Shown here: piece by piece, positions 6,129 through 12,795 of the stretch
Numbering within the stretch: the first letter of the stretch is position 1
How the letters are laid out: the number at the start of each line of letters is the position of its first letter
Assembly: GCA_031972135.1 (NCBI GenBank)
Contig: DALYFH010000020.1
Span: 1 to 15,596 of the forward strand
Length of the DNA: 15,596 nt
Reading direction: 5' to 3'
Source: GWF sp031972135
GTDB taxonomy: Bacteria > Patescibacteriota > Microgenomatia > UBA1400 > UBA12108
Made by a program: the position numbers and the translations under genes
The notes under the pieces: generated by a model
The model's database searches: none
Told to the model about the DNA's origin: nothing
The model's input: only the letters and a program-made list of their open reading frames with translations

Positions 6129-6371
6129 ATGAAGAAAAGCACGGTAAAAGATAAAGTTGCAGAAATGTGTCAGGATTGTAACTGTAATTGTGGCAAAAAG
6201 AGTAGTAGTGCAGAGAGCCCGCTCTACGGGATCGGCCTCATAGGCGCTGCATTCTATTTTCTCCCAGGATCAAATGGATTGTCAGAGTGGCTCTGGCATA
6301 TCTTTCAGACCATCACTTGGCCAGGATTTTTGGTTTATCATCTAATGCAATTTATAGGTATGGGGAAATAA
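6129..6371 (+). CDS. Small Cys-motif membrane protein
   Basis: This 80-residue protein has an N-terminal cytosolic-looking head containing the motif MCQDCNCNCGKK (Cys14, Cys17, Cys19, Cys21), a plausible metal- or disulfide-binding cluster. A glycine-rich hydrophobic helix follows at about 33-47 (GIGLIGAAFYFL), then a second hydrophobic stretch with several Trp residues at about 52-76 (WLWHIFQTITWPGFLVYHL). The start is strongly supported by AGGAGG 4 nt before the ATG. It sits 6 bp upstream of the beta-helix membrane protein on the same strand, so the two are probably co-transcribed and may act together at the cell envelope. I do not know a named family. The spacing and ribosome binding site make it a confident gene of unknown function. 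Confidence 0.75.
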   Translation: MKKSTVKDKVAEMCQDCNCNCGKKSSSAESPLYGIGLIGAAFYFLPGSNGLSEWLWHIFQTITWPGFLVYHLMQFIGMGK

Positions 6372-6377
6372 CAACAT

Positions 6378-7517
6378 ATGTACAAAACACTTTTAACTCT
6401 AGCTATCTCAACACTTCTTTTTAGTCTTACTCCATCCGACGTATTCGCCAAGGTCCAGTATAGCGAGGGCGAGGTAGTAATTAGCAAAAACGAAGTAGTA
6501 TCCGACGACCTTTATGTTGCCGGCAAGACCGTGCGGGTCGAGGGAAAGGTAGAGGGTGATCTCTACATCGCCGCAGAAAGTGTTTTTGTAACAGGCGAAA
6601 TAACAGGGGACATGACCGCTATCGGTGGCACGATTGACGTAGATGGTCGAGTTGGCCAGGACGCATACCTCATCGGTCAAAATATCGACCTCTCAGGTGC
6701 CAAAGTAAACGACTCACTCCACATGGCAGGTCAAACCATGACAGTAAGCCAGGATACTCTCCTCGGTGGATCCGTCATCGCAGCCGGTGAAACGATCAAA
6801 AATAATGCCACTGTTTCTCGTAGTCTCATGCTAGCTGGTCGTAACCTCAGACATGACGCGCCGATTCTCGGCGAAGCTCGCCTAGCTGGGGAGTCTATCT
6901 ATCTGGGACCCAAAACTACCATTGCCAAAGATCTAACCTATTTCTTATCTCCCGAAGAGGGGAAGTTGGATAGTCAGGCAGTAGTCAAAGGGAGTACAAA
7001 TGTGGTTACCGAGCCAGCCGAGTGGCGTCAAAATAGAATGCAGGATAAGCAAAATCAGCAAAACTTTATGTTGCTAGTTAGGGTCTGGTCCTATATCGGG
7101 ATGCTGCTAGTCGGTGCAGTTTTATTATGGCTGACTCCCAAGCTATTGGATCTAGCCGTATCCTCACTTCATAACAATAGTATGGCCGCTCTCGGCTCGG
7201 GGTTGCTTATATCCATCCTCACTATCCCAGCTCTAGTACTATTATCCCTAACAGTTATAGGCATACCACTAGCAGGCGTTGTTCTCCCACTTTATCTAGT
7301 ACTTCTATATCTAGGAAAAATAGTATTCGCTTTTGCACTAGCTCGGACTGTGAGTACTGGTGCATCTCTCAAAATGACACCACTCATGGAAATGTTTGTA
7401 GGTGTGACACTACTGCATTTACTCAAACTAATCCCAGTAGGTGGCTACTTTATCGGCATGATCGCTACCTGGATCGGTGTCGGAGCAATCTATCTATCAG
7501 TTAGAAAAAAAAACTAG
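6378..7517 (+). CDS. Bactofilin-like beta-helix protein with signal peptide and C-terminal membrane helices
   Basis: The 379-residue protein has three parts. Residues 1-24 are a signal peptide with a typical Val-Phe-Ala cleavage site. Residues of about 30-200 are short repeating beta-strands rich in Gly, Val, Ile and Asp (GDLYIAAESV, GDMTAIGGTI, DSLHMAGQTM and similar), the pattern of a right-handed beta-helix as in polymer-forming (bactofilin) proteins. Residues of about 228-377 carry four or five hydrophobic helices ending in a basic tail (VRKKN). The beta-helix would therefore face outside and be anchored in the membrane. Bactofilins proper are cytosolic and lack signal peptides, so this is a relative by fold and not an orthologue. 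A role in the cell envelope or surface is likely but inferred. It follows the Cys-motif gene by 6 bp. Confidence 0.8.
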   Translation: MYKTLLTLAISTLLFSLTPSDVFAKVQYSEGEVVISKNEVVSDDLYVAGKTVRVEGKVEGDLYIAAESVFVTGEITGDMTAIGGTIDVDGRVGQDAYLIGQNIDLSGAKVNDSLHMAGQTMTVSQDTLLGGSVIAAGETIKNNATVSRSLMLAGRNLRHDAPILGEARLAGESIYLGPKTTIAKDLTYFLSPEEGKLDSQAVVKGSTNVVTEPAEWRQNRMQDKQNQQNFMLLVRVWSYIGMLLVGAVLLWLTPKLLDLAVSSLHNNSMAALGSGLLISILTIPALVLLSLTVIGIPLAGVVLPLYLVLLYLGKIVFAFALARTVSTGASLKMTPLMEMFVGVTLLHLLKLIPVGGYFIGMIATWIGVGAIYLSVRKKN

Positions 7518-7524
7518 TTAAAAT

Positions 7525-8061
7525 TTAGAGTTCGCTAGGATGAGGCTCTGGTGGCATAAATTCGTCACCCTCTGGAGTCTTAGCGTAGTCATCTACTTTT
7601 AGCCATTGGACATAGGTACATCCTGTTGCCTGCTTGTTTTCTCTATCCCATCCAGCAGTACTACATTTCTTCATTTTTTTGCCAGCAGCTGTTGTATATA
7701 GAACGAGTTTTTGCCCGCACTCGGGACAGTCTTCATCTAGCTTTTCGGTAGTGCCATTGATCCATTCTATGTAGTCACATCCCTCAGCTTTTTTGGTATC
7801 TTTGTTCCAGACATTGGTGCTACACTTCTTCATCTTCTTGCCAAATCTAGTGACGTTTAGGACTAATGGGTTACCACATTTGGGACATTTTTCATCTAAC
7901 TCCTGTGGCTTTACCTCGAGCCATTTGACGTAGTCACAGCCCTCATTCTTTTTGGTTTCTGGGTTCCAGGAGCCTGCACTACACCGCTGCAATTCCCGTC
8001 CAGTTTTGGTCGTTGTGACTGGTGATAGCTCTGATCCACATTTTGGACATTTGTCTTCCAT
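7525..8061 (-). CDS. Triple topoisomerase-type zinc-ribbon protein
   Basis: The product is 178 residues and consists of three tandem zinc ribbons of the type found at the C-terminus of DNA topoisomerase I. Each has CPxCG, then a cysteine in a KKCS or QRCS context, then GCxY. The cysteines are 5/8/27/42, 59/62/80/95 and 112/115/133/148, a period of about 53 residues. All twelve are intact. Each unit ends with an aromatic-rich W-L/I segment, and the third is followed by an acidic, proline-rich tail (about 158-178). No topoisomerase catalytic domain is attached. Such ribbons bind single-stranded DNA or RNA, so a nucleic-acid accessory role is probable. A TATAGT at 8075-8070 lies 8 nt before the ATG, suggesting a leaderless transcript. 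It converges with the bactofilin-like gene with a 7-bp gap. Confidence 0.8.
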   Translation of the reverse strand: MEDKCPKCGSELSPVTTTKTGRELQRCSAGSWNPETKKNEGCDYVKWLEVKPQELDEKCPKCGNPLVLNVTRFGKKMKKCSTNVWNKDTKKAEGCDYIEWINGTTEKLDEDCPECGQKLVLYTTAAGKKMKKCSTAGWDRENKQATGCTYVQWLKVDDYAKTPEGDEFMPPEPHPSEL

Positions 8062-8110
8062 AGTCTTCTACTATAACACATGAACGCGTAGGGAGGTACA
8101 ATAGAGGTAA

Positions 8111-8893
8111 ATGAAAAAAAACCAAAAATGGGCAGTCGTCACTGGTGCTAGTAGTGGTATTGGTCTAGAGTTTGCGCGGATCTTTGCCAAGAACAATGTC
8201 AATCTGGTGCTCGTAGCTCGCAATATTAACTCACTTAACTCCCTAGCTACCGAGCTAAAATCTCACTACAAAATCAAGGTCCTAGTCTACGAACTAGATC
8301 TCTCAGAAATCTCTAATCTCGAGTTATTAGTAAATAATATTGATAAGCAGAAGATAAAACCAAAGTACTTGATCAATAATGCTGGCTTTGGTGACTTTGG
8401 GACATTTAGAGAGACCAGCTGGGACAAAGAGCTAAAGATGATTAATGTAAATATTATCGCCTTAACCTACCTGACCAAAATGTTCATTACTCGGATGTCC
8501 GGCAAAGAACGTTCATATATAGTCAATGTCGCTAGTGGCGCGGCCTTTCAACCTGGCCCTCTCATGGCAGTATATTTTGCAACCAAATCTTATGTACTCC
8601 ATCTCTCAGAGGCGGTGGCAGAAGAGTTGTCTGGATCAAATATTACTCTCACTACCTTATGTCCTGGTCCTACTCAGTCTAACTTTTGGTCGGTCGCTGG
8701 TAAGAATAAAACATTTGGGATCATGGGCAGGATGCCCACATCCAAACAGGTCGCTGAGTACGGATATCAGGCTATGTTGGACGCTCGTCGTGTCGCAGTC
8801 TATGGCTGGACTAACAGGTTAGGGACTCTCCTCGTTCGTTTTTTGCCGCGATCATGGGTAACCAAGGCACTTCTATATGCCCAATCAACCTAA
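8111..8893 (+). CDS. Short-chain dehydrogenase/reductase (SDR family)
   Basis: The 260-residue protein is a classical SDR oxidoreductase with a Rossmann fold. The nucleotide-binding motif TGASSGIG is at 11-18, NNAG is at 89-92, and the catalytic tetrad is Asn114, Ser142, Tyr155 and Lys159 (YFATK). CPGPTQSNF at 184-192 is the usual post-catalytic PG motif. The length is normal for the family. Arg37 after the second beta-strand (LVAR) hints at NADP(H) preference. The substrate cannot be predicted; the closest architectures I recall are the DltE/YqjQ-like short-chain enzymes. The start follows GAGGT, and a TACAAT at 8097-8102 lies 8 nt upstream. The end overlaps the next gene by 17 bp, so they form one transcript. 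Confidence 0.93.
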   Translation: MKKNQKWAVVTGASSGIGLEFARIFAKNNVNLVLVARNINSLNSLATELKSHYKIKVLVYELDLSEISNLELLVNNIDKQKIKPKYLINNAGFGDFGTFRETSWDKELKMINVNIIALTYLTKMFITRMSGKERSYIVNVASGAAFQPGPLMAVYFATKSYVLHLSEAVAEELSGSNITLTTLCPGPTQSNFWSVAGKNKTFGIMGRMPTSKQVAEYGYQAMLDARRVAVYGWTNRLGTLLVRFLPRSWVTKALLYAQST

Positions 8894-9137
8894 TAACGCG
8901 TATTGGGTCTACGTCCTACTCTGCGAAGGCAATAACTACTACACTGGGATCGCCAAGGATGTCGCCAAGCGTTTTGCCGTACATGTGAGTGGTCGTGGCG
9001 CCAAATATACCAGGAGCTTCCCACCCATCAGGATTGCATATTCAGAACAATGTATAGACAAATCATCTGCGTTAAAGCGGGAGCACGAAATAAAAAAACT
9101 GACTCACAAAGAAAAAGCTGAGTTGAGCACCAACTAG
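8877..9137 (+). CDS. GIY-YIG domain protein, UPF0213 / YhbQ-like
   Basis: This 86-residue stand-alone GIY-YIG fold protein is of the UPF0213 type. The two-strand motif is present as WVYVLLCEGNNYYTG (residues 10-24, with VY and YTG as the GIY/YIG equivalents), followed by Lys31-Arg32, the conserved GRGAKYTRSF at 39-48, and KREHEIKKL at 67-75 with Glu69 as the likely metal ligand. Members of this family are small nuclease-like proteins of uncertain role in DNA processing or repair. The ATG lies inside the 3' end of the dehydrogenase gene. The TAG stop shares a CTAG with the stop of the convergent LUD-domain gene, which leaves no space for a terminator. Confidence 0.9.
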   Translation: MPNQPNNAYWVYVLLCEGNNYYTGIAKDVAKRFAVHVSGRGAKYTRSFPPIRIAYSEQCIDKSSALKREHEIKKLTHKEKAELSTN

Positions 9138-9748
9138 AAGCCGAGCTCTTCTTTCACCATAATTAGATGAATACGATTAGGTAGAAACTCGTTATTCATG
9201 ATGAGTAGTTTGCTAATATTACTACCCTCCACTCCGTAAGCGATGCGTGCTCGTTCTGATTCGAGAGGGAGTACATATTCATTAAGTCGTTTCATCGCAT
9301 CATCTAGATTCTTGCTAATTTTTTGAGCACCCACAACCCATATAACCTTTTCGGCACCGTAAGCATAAGCAGGCAGTTGGCTGCCTGTTGCCGAAGCAAT
9401 GATGATCTGACCATCTTCTGTAACACCATGCACGCTACCTATAGCGAAGGCTGGTGCTGCCCCCATCTCTTGCATCTCTCTACTCTGTGTAGAACGACCC
9501 ATACTCATTAGCTTATTTTTTAGTGATACATATTCACTTGATTCACCGTTAATAGCCTCGGATAACCCTACTTCATCTAGAGTTCTTGATGTCATGGTCA
9601 TTACTTCAGACCCTTTAGCAACTAGTGCTAGAGCAGCATTTTTTGCTTCTTCTTTAGTATTGACCAGAATAGTTGCAAAGCCACGTTTATTTAGTGACTC
9701 GATTGTTTTGTTAATAATTTCTTGACTTGGGATTTGTTTGTAATTCAT
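9134..9748 (-). CDS. LUD-domain protein (LutC-like, DUF162)
   Basis: The protein is about 204 residues of the LUD domain type, the domain of lactate-utilisation proteins LutB/LutC. Typical blocks are an N-terminal helix with LNKRGFATILVNTKEEA, VMTMTSRTLDEVGL, the GSVHGVTEDGQIIIAS segment that marks the family core, and KVIWVVGAQKI. LutB and iron-sulfur partners are absent nearby, so it is a stand-alone version whose substrate is unknown. A TTG at 9754 in frame is possible, but I prefer the ATG at 9748: a promoter with TTGTCA and TATGAT ends 8 nt before it, which points to a leaderless message. It is divergent from an HxlR-type regulator with which it shares -35 bases, so the regulator probably controls it. 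Confidence 0.85.
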   Translation of the reverse strand: MNYKQIPSQEIINKTIESLNKRGFATILVNTKEEAKNAALALVAKGSEVMTMTSRTLDEVGLSEAINGESSEYVSLKNKLMSMGRSTQSREMQEMGAAPAFAIGSVHGVTEDGQIIIASATGSQLPAYAYGAEKVIWVVGAQKISKNLDDAMKRLNEYVLPLESERARIAYGVEGSNISKLLIMNNEFLPNRIHLIMVKEELGF

Positions 9749-9756
9749 ATACAAGC

Positions 9757-9785
9757 ATCATAGTCTCACACATTCATATTGACAA
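9757..9785 (-). promoter_or_regulatory. Promoter of the LUD-domain gene
   Basis: On the minus strand TTGTCA (9785-9780) and TATGAT (9762-9757) are separated by 17 bp. Each hexamer is one base from consensus. The -35 box overlaps the -35 box of the divergent HxlR promoter, so the two polymerases would compete. Confidence 0.7.
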
Positions 9786-9806
9786 GTACACACAATATAG
9801 TAGTAT
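9779..9806 (+). promoter_or_regulatory. Promoter of the HxlR gene with direct repeats
   Basis: A perfect TTGACA (9779-9784) is followed by TAGTAT (9801-9806) after 16 bp, and the ATG comes 9 nt later. The direct repeats TACACACAATAT (9787-9798) and TACACACCATAT (9806-9817) differ by one base. A looser copy, CACACATTCATAT, lies at 9768-9780. These are candidate binding sites for the HxlR protein itself. Confidence 0.55.
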
Positions 9807-9815
9807 ACACACCAT

Positions 9816-10133
9816 ATGGATACTAATAAGTTAAGTTGTGGAGGTGTCGAGGCTACTCTCAGAGTAATAGGGGGCAAATGGAAACCACTGATACTCTACT
9901 TACTAAGAGATAACAGTCTTCGTTATAGCGAACTCCAGAAGAATATAGAAAATATTACCCAGAAAATGCTAACACAGCAGCTAAGACAGCTAGAGATAGA
10001 TGGTCTTATTAGTCGCAAGGTTTATCCTGTAATCCCACCTAGAGTAGAGTATTCACTCACGCCGAGCGGTACATCACTACTCCCTCTACTCAAAAAGATG
10101 GCAGAGTGGGGTAGTCAGCACTTAATAAAATAA
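9816..10133 (+). CDS. HxlR-family winged-helix transcriptional regulator
   Basis: This is a 105-residue DNA-binding protein of the HxlR type. The family signature is complete: a conserved Cys8 in the SCGGVEATLRVIGGKWKPLIL context at the start, LRYSELQ before the recognition helix, ITQKMLTQQLRQLE as the recognition helix, and RVEYSLTPSGTSL for the wing, with a C-terminal dimerisation helix ending at W97. Cys8 is at the place where redox- or electrophile-sensing members carry their reactive cysteine. It is divergent from the LUD-domain gene over a 67-bp region containing both promoters and near-identical direct repeats, so autoregulation and control of the LUD gene are likely. It lacks a Shine-Dalgarno sequence, consistent with leaderless translation. 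Confidence 0.92.
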   Translation: MDTNKLSCGGVEATLRVIGGKWKPLILYLLRDNSLRYSELQKNIENITQKMLTQQLRQLEIDGLISRKVYPVIPPRVEYSLTPSGTSLLPLLKKMAEWGSQHLIK

Positions 10134-10136
10134 GGC

Positions 10137-10176
10137 AAAAAAATATCCCCGCCTAAGCGGGGATATTTAATTTTTA
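10137..10176. terminator. Bidirectional intrinsic terminator
   Basis: AAATATCCCCGC (10141-10152) pairs perfectly with GCGGGGATATTT (10157-10168) around a 4-nt loop. A T-run follows on the + strand (10171-10175), and seven A's precede it (10137-10143), giving a T-run on the minus strand. It serves the convergent HxlR gene and RRM gene. Confidence 0.92.
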
Positions 10177-10194
10177 TACTAATACTTTTATGTC

Positions 10195-10572
10195 TTAGTA
10201 ACTGCGGTTGCCGTAGCCACCACTGCTGCGATTGTTGTCGCGTGAGAATCCGCCGCGTGAACCGCCGCCAAATCCGCCACGTGAGCCGCCACCGAATCCA
10301 CCACGACTAGAATTGTCGCGAGGTTCCATTGGGCGAGCTTCGTTTACAACGATAGCGCGACCATCTAGGTCTTTGCCATTGAGCTCGGCTACTGCCTTTT
10401 GAGCCTCTTCGTCAGTACTCATCTCAACAAAGCCGAAGCCTTTTGAGCGACCAGTTGCGCGGTCGGTTATGACCTTAGCACTGGTTACAGTACCTACTTG
10501 GGAGAAAAATGCTGATAATGAATCGTCCGTCGTCGCCCAAGCGAGACTGCCGACAAATAGTCTGGTTGCCAT
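10195..10572 (-). CDS. Glycine-rich RRM RNA-binding protein
   Basis: The 125-residue protein has one RNA-recognition motif followed by a glycine/arginine/serine tail. RNP2 is LFVGSL (residues 5-10), and RNP1 is KGFGFVEM at about 44-51. The RRM ends near residue 80. The tail contains repeated RGGFGGGS units, GGFSRDNN and a terminal GGYGN, resembling RGG boxes and the cyanobacterial Rbp and plant glycine-rich proteins. It likely binds single-stranded RNA, perhaps as an RNA chaperone. The frame is open to an ATG at 10587, but I choose the ATG at 10572 because GGAGGTG lies 6 nt before it, and MATRLFVGSLAW is the natural start of such proteins. A leader of about 100 nt precedes it. Confidence 0.93.
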   Translation of the reverse strand: MATRLFVGSLAWATTDDSLSAFFSQVGTVTSAKVITDRATGRSKGFGFVEMSTDEEAQKAVAELNGKDLDGRAIVVNEARPMEPRDNSSRGGFGGGSRGGFGGGSRGGFSRDNNRSSGGYGNRSY

Positions 10573-10670
10573 GTATGGCACCTCCATAAATTAGCGTGCC
10601 AAAACTTTTTAACCAAACTAGCAGTGAAAACTCACGAAAGTAGGGAAAAGCCTGAACACATATATAACTA
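10573..10670 (-). promoter_or_regulatory. Long 5' leader of the RRM gene
   Basis: The transcript predicted from the promoter at 10677-10707 would carry about 98 nt before the start codon. That is unusual here, where most promoters sit within a few bases of the ATG. A strong GGAGGTG is at its end. I see no strong hairpin. AT-rich leaders of this type on RNA-chaperone genes are sometimes temperature-responsive, but this is only a suggestion. Confidence 0.35.
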
Positions 10671-10676
10671 GACGGT

Positions 10677-10707
10677 ATTATAACACACTTAACCTTTTGC
10701 CTGTCAA
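10677..10707 (-). promoter_or_regulatory. Consensus promoter inside the 3' end of the MFS gene
   Basis: On the minus strand a perfect TTGACA (10707-10702) and a perfect TATAAT (10682-10677) are separated by 19 bp, slightly long. The TAA stop of the upstream MFS gene is part of the -10 box. Transcription would begin near 10670 and read the RRM gene. Confidence 0.65.
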
Positions 10708-11892
10708 ATAGGGTCTTTTTCTCGAGATAGAGCTCAATAGTACTAATAATATGATTGCTATTCCGAGCCACCAATGGAAACGGCCAATTCCAGATGAGTC
10801 GAGAGCTAATCCTGCTAGTATGTTAACGAAAAAATGGGGTATTCGGGTCATAAAAGCTAGCGTTGATAGGGTAGTAGCCCTATACTTTGACTCCGTATTC
10901 TCGTTGACTACGCTGGATGTCCATGGGTCACCCAGATTACCTGCAGACTCAAGTAACCATAAGATACCTATACCCCACATCCCAATTACATATGTTGATA
11001 CCACAAAAGCTAGTCCTGATATCAGATTCAGGATACGTAATCCCCAGTAGTCGCCCATCAACCTTCGCAGTCTAGGCATCAATCCGATGCTGACAATATT
11101 TAGTATTGCCAGTATTGTATAAACGATCGACTGACCTTGAGAATCAAACCCAAAGCTCACTGCCATTGCCGGCTTAGATAGTCCCCAGTCATATAGTTCA
11201 AAAATACTAATTACCATAAATGCAGGTAAGAGGTATGGGGCCAAACGCTTACTAAAGAGCTCTCTAAACCCGACTAGTAGCTCCTTAACTTTGAATTTTC
11301 GCTCTAAGAGGTGATGTTGCTTGGAGGTATCCCTGAGTTTGAGCACCATGAGTACCGACAAAAACATACTGATCGCTTCGAGTATGTTTGGTAGCCTAAA
11401 ATGAATGTTGTAAAGAAAACCTCCGATAGGTACAGCCAGAATATATGCAACCAGAGATATCTGGATTGTGGTACTCTGCAAACTATCCCAATGAGAATGT
11501 TTACCACTACTCTTCAAGTCGTCATAGACTATTGCTTCTAGTGCCCCAGAAATAAAGGCTCGTCCAATACTCATCACACTGACTCCAGCAACTAGTAGGA
11601 CAGCATCACTTGCGCTAGTTATAAGTATGGCACCCAAAGACAGTAGGATAGTGCCACCAACTACAGATTTTTTCCTGCCATATTTATCTGCTATATATCC
11701 GGTTGGTATCTCTGCTACTAGTCCCAGAATTACTAAGAATGAAAAAAATATTCCGATTTGAGAGTATGTCAAAAACCTAGCCCAGTAGAAATACCAGACT
11801 GCCTCAATAAACCACAAACTCTGCAAAAAACTATAAATTAGGTAGATCCGGGCGTTTACGTTATGTCGAGCGATCCCAATAGCTTTGAACAT
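10678..11892 (-). CDS. Major facilitator superfamily transporter
   Basis: This is a 404-residue membrane protein with about 12 hydrophobic helices. MFS motif A is clear between helices 2 and 3: GYIADKYGRKKS at about residues 65-76. The central loop (KLRDTSKQHHLLERKFK, about 186-202) is charged, as expected between the two six-helix halves. The N-terminal helix region contains several aromatic residues (EAVWYFYWARFL). It is likely a drug- or metabolite-exporting MFS; the substrate is unknown. The ATG is 6 nt after TATAAT (11904-11899), so the message would be leaderless, though no -35 could be matched. It is divergent from MscL. The 3' end carries the promoter for the RRM gene. Confidence 0.9.
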   Translation of the reverse strand: MFKAIGIARHNVNARIYLIYSFLQSLWFIEAVWYFYWARFLTYSQIGIFFSFLVILGLVAEIPTGYIADKYGRKKSVVGGTILLSLGAILITSASDAVLLVAGVSVMSIGRAFISGALEAIVYDDLKSSGKHSHWDSLQSTTIQISLVAYILAVPIGGFLYNIHFRLPNILEAISMFLSVLMVLKLRDTSKQHHLLERKFKVKELLVGFRELFSKRLAPYLLPAFMVISIFELYDWGLSKPAMAVSFGFDSQGQSIVYTILAILNIVSIGLMPRLRRLMGDYWGLRILNLISGLAFVVSTYVIGMWGIGILWLLESAGNLGDPWTSSVVNENTESKYRATTLSTLAFMTRIPHFFVNILAGLALDSSGIGRFHWWLGIAIILLVLLSSISRKRPYLTGKRLSVL

Positions 11893-11960
11893 TTCTCAAT
11901 TATACGCTCGAGACTTAAGGTATTATAATAAGTTAGCAATAGAATCAATGGGGGTACATT

Positions 11961-12272
11961 ATGAAAGGTTTTCTTAATTTTATCCGTGAACAGGGAGTAG
12001 TCGGTCTTGCCGTCGGCTTTCTCCTGGGTGGTGCAGTCTCCAAGTTGGTAACTGCCCTTATCACTGATCTCATCAATCCAATACTCTCTTTGGTATTAGG
12101 TTCAGTCGGGAATCTAAAAGATGCTAGTTGGGACATTGCTGGCGTATCCTTTATGTGGGGGAACCTGCTCTCAACTTTCATCGATTTTGCAGTCATCGCT
12201 GCTGTCGTCTACTACGGCGTTCACGGCCTCGGCTTAGACAAAATCGACAAACCAAAAGATCAGAAAAAATAA
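11961..12272 (+). CDS. mscL: Large-conductance mechanosensitive channel, MscL family
   Basis: This 103-residue protein has the MscL layout: an N-terminal amphipathic segment FLNFIREQGVVGLAVGFLLGGAVSKLVTAL (residues 4-33, listed in pieces: FLNFIREQG, then VVGLAVGFLLGGAVSK), a first transmembrane helix with the small Gly/Ala pore residues, a short periplasmic loop at about 48-62, a second helix at about 69-87 (FIDFAVIAAVVYYGVH), and a lysine-rich cytosolic tail. MscL releases solutes during osmotic downshock. It is shorter than E. coli MscL (136 residues), missing most of the periplasmic loop and C-terminal bundle, which is common in reduced genomes. A GGGGGT precedes the ATG by about 7 nt. The TAA stop abuts the stop of the convergent gene. 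Confidence 0.85.
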   Translation: MKGFLNFIREQGVVGLAVGFLLGGAVSKLVTALITDLINPILSLVLGSVGNLKDASWDIAGVSFMWGNLLSTFIDFAVIAAVVYYGVHGLGLDKIDKPKDQKK

Positions 12273-12779
12273 TCAAATCTTTCTCGAATCATATGACCAG
12301 TGCAGCAGTGCTTGTCTCTGTACAGGACGACATGAATAATCTCCCATCCTGCAGTTCTTTTTGACCTGGGCCACATGGCGCTTAAACATCTGCCACCGCT
12401 TGATCTGCTTGGCATCCTCAACCGGTATCCGTCTGCCCATAAAGTAGCGGCAGTACCACTGGAACCACCCTCGAGGGTCTTCTGAGAAAATCCATCCCTT
12501 AGCTCGCCAAACAGATAATGGTTGACTAGCATTAATACCAAAAAAGTTAAGTTTTGGATCGTGCCTTTCGTGACATAGCTTGGCATTCTCATACCAGTCT
12601 GTGGGATACTCATCTCGACAGTCAGTCATATACCTGCCACCAAATACTCCTAGCTCTAACATCTCTTTTGGCGTGAGTTCAGGAGCAAAGCCATCATCAA
12701 AGTCCTCTCCCATAGGAGCTACCAGCTCGTACCGATAGTCTGTCTGCATGAGATCATTTACCACAATTATCTTCCCCAT
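12273..12779 (-). CDS. Conserved hypothetical protein, Trp/Arg-rich
   Basis: The 168-residue soluble protein has striking conserved-looking blocks: PELTPKEMLELGVFGGRYM (about 33-51), DCRDEYPTDWYENAKL, NASQPLSVWRAKGW (about 83-96), DPRGWFQWYCRYFMGRR (about 101-117), RHVAQVKKNC and CRPVQRQALLHWSYDSRKI at the end. I recall this as a widely distributed hypothetical family in bacteria with very high conservation of the WFQWYCRYxMGRR and RQRQALLxWxYD motifs, but no function is attached to it in my memory. Cysteines recur near the middle and the C-terminus, without a clean zinc-binding array. It is divergent from the S51 peptidase gene over only 16 bp. The two start regions share a perfect 15-bp palindrome containing both -10 boxes. 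Confidence 0.8.
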   Translation of the reverse strand: MGKIIVVNDLMQTDYRYELVAPMGEDFDDGFAPELTPKEMLELGVFGGRYMTDCRDEYPTDWYENAKLCHERHDPKLNFFGINASQPLSVWRAKGWIFSEDPRGWFQWYCRYFMGRRIPVEDAKQIKRWQMFKRHVAQVKKNCRMGDYSCRPVQRQALLHWSYDSRKI

Positions 12780-12792
12780 ACTATAATAGTAT
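12778..12792. promoter_or_regulatory. Palindromic divergent -10 region
   Basis: ATACTATAATAGTAT is a perfect 7+1+7 palindrome lying between two divergent start codons. It contains TATAAT on + (12782-12787), 8 nt before the S51 gene start, and TACTAT on the minus strand (12791-12786), 6 nt before the hypothetical gene start. It is either a symmetric bidirectional promoter core or an operator covering both. No strong -35 boxes are seen. Confidence 0.5.
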
Positions 12793-12795
12793 CCT

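Noticed and set aside
10573..10587. Start of the RRM gene at the ATG at 10587
   Set aside because: That ATG overlaps the GGAGGTG ribosome binding site of the ATG at 10572, and the extra five residues precede the natural N-terminus of the RRM.
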